The translations under genes were made by a program, and so were the position numbers. DNA of 44,783 bases from positions 1-44,783 of the forward strand of contig JAHRHA010000038.1 of the NCBI GenBank assembly GCA_020027875.1, given 5' to 3'. This stretch comes from Micromonosporaceae bacterium. GTDB lineage: Bacteria; Actinomycetota; Actinomycetes; Mycobacteriales; Micromonosporaceae. The notes beneath the pieces are model-generated. The model worked only from the letters and a program-made list of their open reading frames with translations. It did not search any database and was not told the DNA's origin. Positions 37,851-44,783 of the stretch are shown here, piece by piece. Position 1 is the first letter of the stretch. Every line of letters begins with the position of its first letter.

Positions 37851-39317
37851 ACTCGAACCATTCTGTTGCTCTGCGTGACGCTTGCCACCGCATCGTGCGC
37901 GGTCGACCGCGCCTTCGCGCGCAGTCTGCCCGCCGCGACCCCATCCGCCACGCTGCAACCGGCCGGCCCACCCTTCCACGGCTGGTCTGATCCGGCGAAG
38001 GTTGGCCAGCCGTACGGACAGGCGGTAAGCGGCCTGCTCACGTTCCGTGGCAATCCGACCCGCACGTACTACGGCACAGGACCCGTACCCCGCACCACCC
38101 CGGACAAGCTCTGGCGGTTCCCGAAGACGGGCAGCCTCTGCGGCAAGTCGCACGACGAGCGCGGTGATCGCATCTGGTGCGGGACGGGCTGGACCGGCCA
38201 GCCTTCGGTATTCGAGCGGGACGGCCGTACCTGGGTGGTCTTCGGCGCATACGACCACAAGATCCACTTCTTGGACGCCAACACCGGCGAGCGGATCCTG
38301 CCGGACTTTCCGACCGGGGACATCATCAAGGGGTCGGTGACGGTCGACCCGGATGGCTATCCGCTTGTCTATAGCGGGTCGCGGGACAACTACTACCGCG
38401 TCATCGCCATCGACCGGGGCAAGCCCACAGAGTTGTGGAGGCTCTCCGCGTACGCGGTGTCCCCGACGATGTTCAACAACGACTGGGACGGGGCCGGCAT
38501 CATCATCGATGACTACCTGTTCGAGGGCGGCGAGAACAGCCAGTTCCACATCATCAAGCTCAACCGCGGCTATGACGCGAAGGGGAAGGTCACGGTCAAC
38601 CCCAAGCTTGTCTTCAACGCGCCAGGCTGGGACGCCGAGCTCCTCCGCAGCATCCGCGACCGCGACATCTCTATCGAGAACTCGGTGGCCATCTACAAGG
38701 ACGTCGTGTACTTCGCCAACTCCGGCGGCCTGGTGCAGGGCTGGGACATCAGCGGACTCAAAGACGGCCGTACGCCGAAGCGGGTCTTTCGGTACTGGGC
38801 CGGCGACGACATCGACGCCTCTATCGCCATCGACGCCGACGGGATGCTCTACATCGGAGTGGAGTACGAGCGCCACACCAAGCGGTCGGAGGAGGTCGGC
38901 CAGATGATCAAACTTGATCCGAGCCGACCGGGCGACCCGCTGGTCTGGAAGGTGTACGACCGCGCCCCCGTGTTGTCCGGCATCTTCGGCTCGCCCGCGC
39001 TCTACAAGGACATCGTCATCTTCGACACGCATCGCGCCGACGTCCTGGGCATCGACCGCGCGACCGGGGCGGTCCGGTGGAAGTTCCGTCTGCACGAGGC
39101 GACCTGGCAGTCGCCGGTAGTCGTCGACGACGTTCTACTCATCGGTGACTGCAGCGGCGACATGTACGCGTACGACATCGCCGACACTCACGCCGCGCCA
39201 AAGCTGTTGTGGAAGTTGAAGATCGGCGGCTGCATCGAATCCACCCCGGCGGTCTGGAAGGGCACCCTCTACTTCGGCACCAGAGCAGGCGCGATCCACG
39301 CGGTCGGTCTACGGTAA
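37755..39317 (+). CDS. PQQ/quinoprotein-type beta-propeller lipoprotein with a chimeric N-terminus
   Basis: From about position 37900 the frame reads as a secreted PQQ-like beta-propeller protein: LLTFRGNPTRTYYG, then repeated propeller blades (WVVFGAYDHKIHFLDANTGE, DIDASIAIDADGMLYIG, ADVLGIDRATGAVRWKFR, ESTPAVWKGTLYFGTRAGAI). LLLCVTLATASC looks like the end of a lipoprotein signal. The 40 codons before it are Arg/His/Pro-rich and are the antisense of the toxin gene, so the natural start and n-region have been lost. ATG 37755 is the best remaining in-frame start; GTG 37875 would leave almost no signal. The role is probably surface-bound substrate binding or dehydrogenase-like, unproven. The RecD2 gene starts 6 bp after its stop. 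Confidence 0.7.
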   Translation: MRMQPHIPLRHKHHPGQTPLRLRLRLRAHPHHTRTILLLCVTLATASCAVDRAFARSLPAATPSATLQPAGPPFHGWSDPAKVGQPYGQAVSGLLTFRGNPTRTYYGTGPVPRTTPDKLWRFPKTGSLCGKSHDERGDRIWCGTGWTGQPSVFERDGRTWVVFGAYDHKIHFLDANTGERILPDFPTGDIIKGSVTVDPDGYPLVYSGSRDNYYRVIAIDRGKPTELWRLSAYAVSPTMFNNDWDGAGIIIDDYLFEGGENSQFHIIKLNRGYDAKGKVTVNPKLVFNAPGWDAELLRSIRDRDISIENSVAIYKDVVYFANSGGLVQGWDISGLKDGRTPKRVFRYWAGDDIDASIAIDADGMLYIGVEYERHTKRSEEVGQMIKLDPSRPGDPLVWKVYDRAPVLSGIFGSPALYKDIVIFDTHRADVLGIDRATGAVRWKFRLHEATWQSPVVVDDVLLIGDCSGDMYAYDIADTHAAPKLLWKLKIGGCIESTPAVWKGTLYFGTRAGAIHAVGLR

Positions 39318-39323
39318 TCCTCT

Positions 39324-41531
<2,208 letters not shown>

Positions 41532-41545
41532 ACCGGCTTGCGCCG

Positions 41546-42394
41546 TCAGGGCGTTTCGCTGGTGGCGGTGCTCTCCGAGGTGGGGAGCGACTCGCCCGGC
41601 ACCGGATCCTGGGCCTGTTCGGGCACCCGTGCCTGCCGGCGCTGCGCCGCTTTCCGCCGGCGGTTGCGGTCGCGCACGTACGCGTCCTCCAGCCGCCTGT
41701 CCTGCGTTTCTTGCTCGTCCTGGAAGATGGATTCCTGCTTGGACGTGTCCGCCCGGATCCGCTCGATTAACGCGCGCGACACCAGTCTGCCGCCGAGGGA
41801 CGAGACCCAGCTCGCGATTCGGGTGATCCGAGTGGCGAGGCTGAAGACCTTCCGCTTGATCCAGACGGAAATAAGCTTGGATAGTTCCACGAATACTTCG
41901 ACGAACGCGGCCAGCAGGGCCAGGGCACCGAGGTAGACCAGCGTGGAGATGCCGCCGAGGACCACGGCGCCGACCCAGCCCCACGAGAAGGTTGAGACGA
42001 GGGTGCTGGACACGAGCGTGATAAACGTGGCACCGGCAAAGAAGTTGGCGATCGGGTCGTGCACTCGTTGGAGGCGCCGCCGGACCGCAACTCGCTGAAA
42101 TACTAGAATGCGAATGAGCAGAAAGGCGGCGATGAGCCCGGCAGGAGCTATATCAGAATGGAAATTCGAGTCCGCGCCTTTAAAATTCTCCAGCGGGCTA
42201 ATCGCTTGCCGCAGGTCGACCCTGTCGAAGAGCTTAACGTCGTTGTAGTAGATCGCGTACAGAGGCAAGGCCACGATTGCCAGGATCAAGCCCACCTTCT
42301 GCGGCCGGCGATCGAACAAGGCAGTCTTGATGAAGATCGCCACAGACCCGAGCAGGAGCACCGCGACTGCGTACACGAGTATGTCTAAGTACAT
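41546..42394 (-). CDS. Membrane protein with a charged cytoplasmic tail, unknown function
   Basis: A 282-residue protein with hydrophobic segments near residues 5-25, 34-50, 82-100, 118-140 and 142-170. It is followed by an amphipathic stretch (ISVWIKRKVFSLATRITRIA) and a long, strongly charged C-terminal tail (about 200-282) rich in Glu, Arg and Gln. I do not recognise a family. It converges with the RecD2 gene, 14 bp apart, and its ATG at 42394 faces a 500-bp gene-free region. The tail could bind a partner or nucleic acid; no mechanism can be stated. Confidence 0.7.
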   Translation of the reverse strand: MYLDILVYAVAVLLLGSVAIFIKTALFDRRPQKVGLILAIVALPLYAIYYNDVKLFDRVDLRQAISPLENFKGADSNFHSDIAPAGLIAAFLLIRILVFQRVAVRRRLQRVHDPIANFFAGATFITLVSSTLVSTFSWGWVGAVVLGGISTLVYLGALALLAAFVEVFVELSKLISVWIKRKVFSLATRITRIASWVSSLGGRLVSRALIERIRADTSKQESIFQDEQETQDRRLEDAYVRDRNRRRKAAQRRQARVPEQAQDPVPGESLPTSESTATSETP

Positions 42395-42894
42395 TTCGGT
42401 CCTTTTGGTCGTCGGCTATGCGTTGAACAAATACTCTTGGCCGCCCGTGGTGGGCAGGGCCTGCCCTGCGAAGGTGTTCACTGCCAGGGACCTGAGGCGA
42501 CGGGTTGGGGTGGTGCGGATCGACCTCCCTAGCGTCCGGCCTCGGCTGAGCCTGGAAATAAGGTACGAATGACGCCTGTCAACCAACCACCGGCGGGCGC
42601 GCCATACAATCAGGTGATTGGGTCGATCGCCATCGGCCGTCCATCTTGGGCTCACAGACGCTCAGGCTCGCGCGGCCTGCAGCGCCTGCCTCGGCTCTGG
42701 ATCGTGGTTCTCCGCGGTGGCCCGGGGCCACCCTCGAGGCGCAAGATCTACTTTCCTTTCAGGGCCAAATGCCCATACCGGACGGGGTAGGGCTACGCAC
42801 GGTAATCTCTTCCGCGACCTCCGTGCTCAACACGCACGACGGGTAGCCCAACCCGCCGAAAACGGACTAAATCTACTTACCTAAGGCAGTGCGC
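42395..42894. other. Gene-free stretch with hairpins and repeat copy B
   Basis: About 500 bases without a convincing gene. GGTGGCC at 42716-42722 and GGCCACC at 42726-42732 form a 7-bp hairpin with a 3-base loop, inside the second copy (42700-42753) of the element also found at 30986-31054. A smaller GGGCAG/CTGCCC stem lies near 42451-42466. The promoter of the membrane-protein gene must lie at the left end. Confidence 0.5.
42700..42753. repeat. Intergenic-type repeat, copy B
   Basis: GATCGTGGT, GGCCACCCTC and GCAAGATCTACTT occur in the same order as at 30986-31054. The copy includes a perfect 7-bp stem-loop (42716-42732). The plausible roles are a dispersed intergenic element or a terminator. 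Confidence 0.5.
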
Positions 42895-43147
42895 ATGTCG
42901 GCCGAGTCCGTTTGCGCAGTTCAACATCCACGACGCGAAACCCACCTCTCCCGCATTATCGAGCGGGTGGAACGTGGCGAAGAGGTCATCATCAGCCGCG
43001 CCGGTCATCCGGTGGCGAAGGTGGTGCCCCTGACACACAAGGTCCACCGGACGGGCTGGCGTTCCCTGCGCGTAACTTTGGTCGCCACTGACGATTGGGA
43101 CTCCGCCGAGGCCAACGAGGTGATTGCCCGCGACTCGGCATCGCCCG
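42895..43147 (+). pseudogene. Degenerate Phd/YefM-type antitoxin (vapB-like)
   Basis: The ATG frame reads MSAESV, then THLSRIIERVERGEEVIISR, AGHPVAKVVPL and DDWDSAEANEVIARD, a clear Phd/YefM antitoxin. The expected segment QFNIHDAK just before THLSRII is intact in the DNA but in another frame. One extra T near 42909-42911 and one missing A near 42932-42934 shift the frame out and back, replacing about nine residues. At the end the usual stop is gone (CGACGA where TGATGA-type ends are common), so the frame runs on to 43488. It is probably non-functional or altered in DNA binding, because the scrambled part is the DNA-binding face. Confidence 0.65.
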
Positions 43148-43238
43148 ACGAGGTTGCTTCTCGACACCCATGTGGTGATCGGGTGGTTGGCCGACGACCC
43201 AACCCTGTCGAACGAGATCAAGGTCGAACGAGATGTCG
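43148..43238 (+). pseudogene. Truncated VapC-type PIN toxin fragment
   Basis: The segment encodes RLLLDTHVVIGWLADDPTLS and a few more residues of a PIN-domain VapC toxin, including the first catalytic aspartate. The expected ATG is ACG here, and similarity ends after about 30 residues, next to a 12-bp direct repeat (GTCGAACGAGAT at 43207-43218 and 43223-43234). The remaining 100 or so residues, with the other acidic residues, are missing. With the antitoxin remnant it forms a dead VapBC module. Confidence 0.65.
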
Positions 43239-43932
43239 CACAGAGGAGGGGATCCATGAATCTAGATGCCCCCCTCCCTCAGCTGACGTATCTCGATGGG
43301 ATGCACTGGATCTGGTGGATGGGATGCACTGGTTTGCGTCGATGACGTCGGCGACGATCACTCGATCGACCACACTTACCTGCATCCAACCCGGTGTCAA
43401 TGACTGCCGAAACGGAGGGGCCGAGACGCTCTGGGTCGGTTTTGGGCGCAGTCCAGGGTCCTGCCTGCCCCTGATGGCTGCGGACTGACCGGGTTATCGT
43501 CGGCTGGGTCAAGGGTCGCGCGGAAGCGCGGTCGCGTGCGACGCCGTAGGCGCCCTTGACGCGGCCGACGGTGCCCGGATAATCGGGGCCAGGGGTGGGC
43601 GGGCCGTCGGTGGGTCAGCGAAATCGTGGCAGCGGGGTTGTCTCTCCTGATGTTCGGTGGGGCATTGGTGGCTCGACGGCGTTTGGGGTGGGCGGGAGGC
43701 AGCCAGACTTACCTATGGCCTTCAGGCATTCGGTTGCTGCTGTGCCTGGCGACATTATGATTGATGGGTTGACCCCCCGCCCGCGGGAGGCGCGGCCGCT
43801 CAGTCTCATTAGGCCGTCCGCGCCGCCGGGATGCCCGGCGGTGGCGCGATCTGACAAGTGCGAGTCGGGAGCTGGCCGCGGTAGGTAACCCCATCGCGAC
43901 GGTGGCTTGCCGGTCCACACCCACCCGCCACG
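43239..43932. other. Gene-poor stretch between the dead toxin module and the transposase
   Basis: About 690 bases with no recognisable protein. It holds a direct repeat GATGGGATGCACTGG at 43295-43309 and 43318-43332, a 29-codon open frame at 43256-43345 behind a strong GAGGAGGGG site, and a 17-bp imperfect inverted repeat at 43499-43569. Longer open frames at 43595-43920 on both strands look like chance. Part of it is likely to be the non-coding end of the IS110-type element. Confidence 0.45.
43499..43569. repeat. 17-bp imperfect inverted repeat near the IS110-type element
   Basis: GTCGGCTGGGTCAAGGG at 43499-43515 pairs with CCCTTGACGCGGCCGAC at 43553-43569, 15 of 17 positions matching, around a GC-rich 37-base loop. 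It may be a folded end of the insertion element, a structured RNA or a terminator. Confidence 0.6.
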
Positions 43933-44783
43933 TCATCGAGCGACCATGGTCGGTGCGGCCGGTTGCGCGATGACGGTGAACGCATCATCGCCCAGATCGG
44001 TGAGCACATGTACCGCTTGACGGACGAGCCGCCGGGCTTGGGACAGGGCGGCCCGGTTGGCGTCGTAGCGCGCTCCTTCACATCGGTGTAGTAGCTGTAG
44101 CCGGGGGCGCAGCTGCGGGCGGAGGTCTTGGCCGCCTCGAACAGCAGCCACCGCAGCACCTCCGGACCCTGCCGGGACAGCCGGCCCGGGCTGCGTTTGG
44201 AATCGGAGGAGTGCACGGTGATGCCCAGCCCCGCGAACCGGACCGCCTTGCGGGAGGAGGAGAACCGGTCCGCCCCGCCCAGCCAGGCGCACAACGCCAA
44301 CGAGGTCATCGGCCCCACCCCGTAGATGGCGTCCATGAGCGCACGCGCTCCGTACACGTGCCGGGCCGTGGCCACCAGCCGCCGGCGCAGCCGGTCCAGA
44401 TGCTCGGGCCAAGGTGTCCATGATGGACAACGCGGTGTTGACCTGCAGCCGACCCACCGGCGACAGCTGCTCGGCGACGATGGACTCCAGCCGCTCACGG
44501 GAGCCGCGGATCACGCCCGCCTCGCCCACCGCCGTGGTGCCCTGGTGGAAACAGGTCGCGTGAACGCGCTGCGCCCAGCCGGTGTGCTCGGCGCGCAGAT
44601 CGTGATACAGCTCCAGCAGTGCCCGCCACTCCAACACCTGTGACGGTGGGATGTAGCACTCCGGCAACCGCCCGGCCGCGAGCCGCTCCCGCTGCAGCCT
44701 GGCGTCGGCCTTGTCCGTCTTGGCCCGCCGCTTGGGTCCGCGTAGCGCAGAGGTCTCGGCCGGCTCGGCCAGATGCGGCTCGA
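43933..44783 (-). pseudogene. IS110-family transposase, 5' end outside window, two frameshifts
   Basis: The frame entering at the window edge reads LRGPKRRAKTDKADARLQRE and GRLPECYIPP, the DEDD-type N-terminal domain of IS110 transposases, then LLELYHDLRAEHTGWAQRVH. Near 44408-44411 an extra C shifts the frame. The neighbouring frame continues with EHLDRLRRRLVATARHVYGA, GVGPMTSLALCAWLGG, FAGLGITVHSSDSKRSPGRL and GPEVLRWLLFEAAK, the Transposase-20 domain with its catalytic serine region. Near 44073-44078 a missing C returns to the first frame (YDANRAALSQARRLVRQAVH), which ends at TGA 43935-43933. Two indels make it non-functional unless they are sequencing errors. No element boundary could be fixed. 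Confidence 0.8.

Noticed and set aside
37851..39095. Upstream extension of the giant toxin frame to 39095
   Set aside because: This part is the antisense of the beta-propeller gene, whose plus-strand codons clearly encode repeated propeller blades. The toxin similarity begins only near 37850.
43595..43920. Overlapping 97- and 101-codon frames on opposite strands beside the transposase
   Set aside because: Low complexity, no ribosome site, and each is the mirror of the other. More likely non-coding element DNA.

Overview
The window is GC-rich DNA with many GTG starts and tightly overlapped genes. It carries the N-terminus of mycothiol S-conjugate amidase, an ECF sigma factor, two very large LuxR-type (LAL) regulators and an actinobacterial giant toxin-like protein. 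It therefore comes from an actinomycete; a Micromonosporaceae-type host is plausible, but I infer this from gene content only.

Layout. 1-791: start of mca (minus strand, cut by the window edge) and a decayed AbiEii-type nucleotidyltransferase pair. 952-5438: a minus-strand operon of two small unknown proteins, an APC amino-acid permease, an unknown 275-aa protein, a small possible winged-helix protein and a PLP-dependent histidine/serine-type decarboxylase. 5700-7027: plus-strand GntR/UTRA regulator and GNAT acetyltransferase. 7044-19332: a nine-gene minus-strand operon (2OG-Fe oxygenase, membrane diiron desaturase, ATP-grasp ligase, PurD-like/diaminobutyrate-aminotransferase fusion, NudC-type NADH pyrophosphatase, second ATP-grasp ligase, MFS exporter, ATP-grasp/rhodanese fusion, alanine racemase). 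Many genes overlap by 4 bp. There is a plausible promoter, preceded by four copies of a 7-bp direct repeat.

Together these two operons and the regulator look like a biosynthetic gene cluster for a small amide or peptide made by ATP-grasp ligases, with no NRPS or PKS. Four ATP-grasp domains, a diaminobutyrate-forming domain, an amino-acid-type oxygenase, an alanine racemase, a decarboxylase, an exporter and a GNAT gene suggest a diamino-acid-containing product. I do not recognise the cluster as a characterised one; it is the best candidate here for an undescribed system.

19629-25211 holds a Nudix protein, a DNA-binding protein, a trans-sulfuration-type PLP enzyme divergent from an Lrp/AsnC regulator, a cold-shock protein, an ECF sigma factor and an exported protein. 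25216-30939 holds two tandem LAL regulators. 31035-37850 is a single frame of about 2270 codons with glycosyltransferase-like, amidoligase-like, ADP-ribosyltransferase-like and His/Cys peptidase-like segments. Its 5' end is cut at a head-to-head junction with a quinoprotein-like lipoprotein gene, which is followed by a RecD2-type helicase. The last 2.4 kb is a graveyard: a membrane protein, a degenerate VapBC-type module and an IS110-family transposase with two frameshifts. I saw no tRNA, rRNA or CRISPR array.
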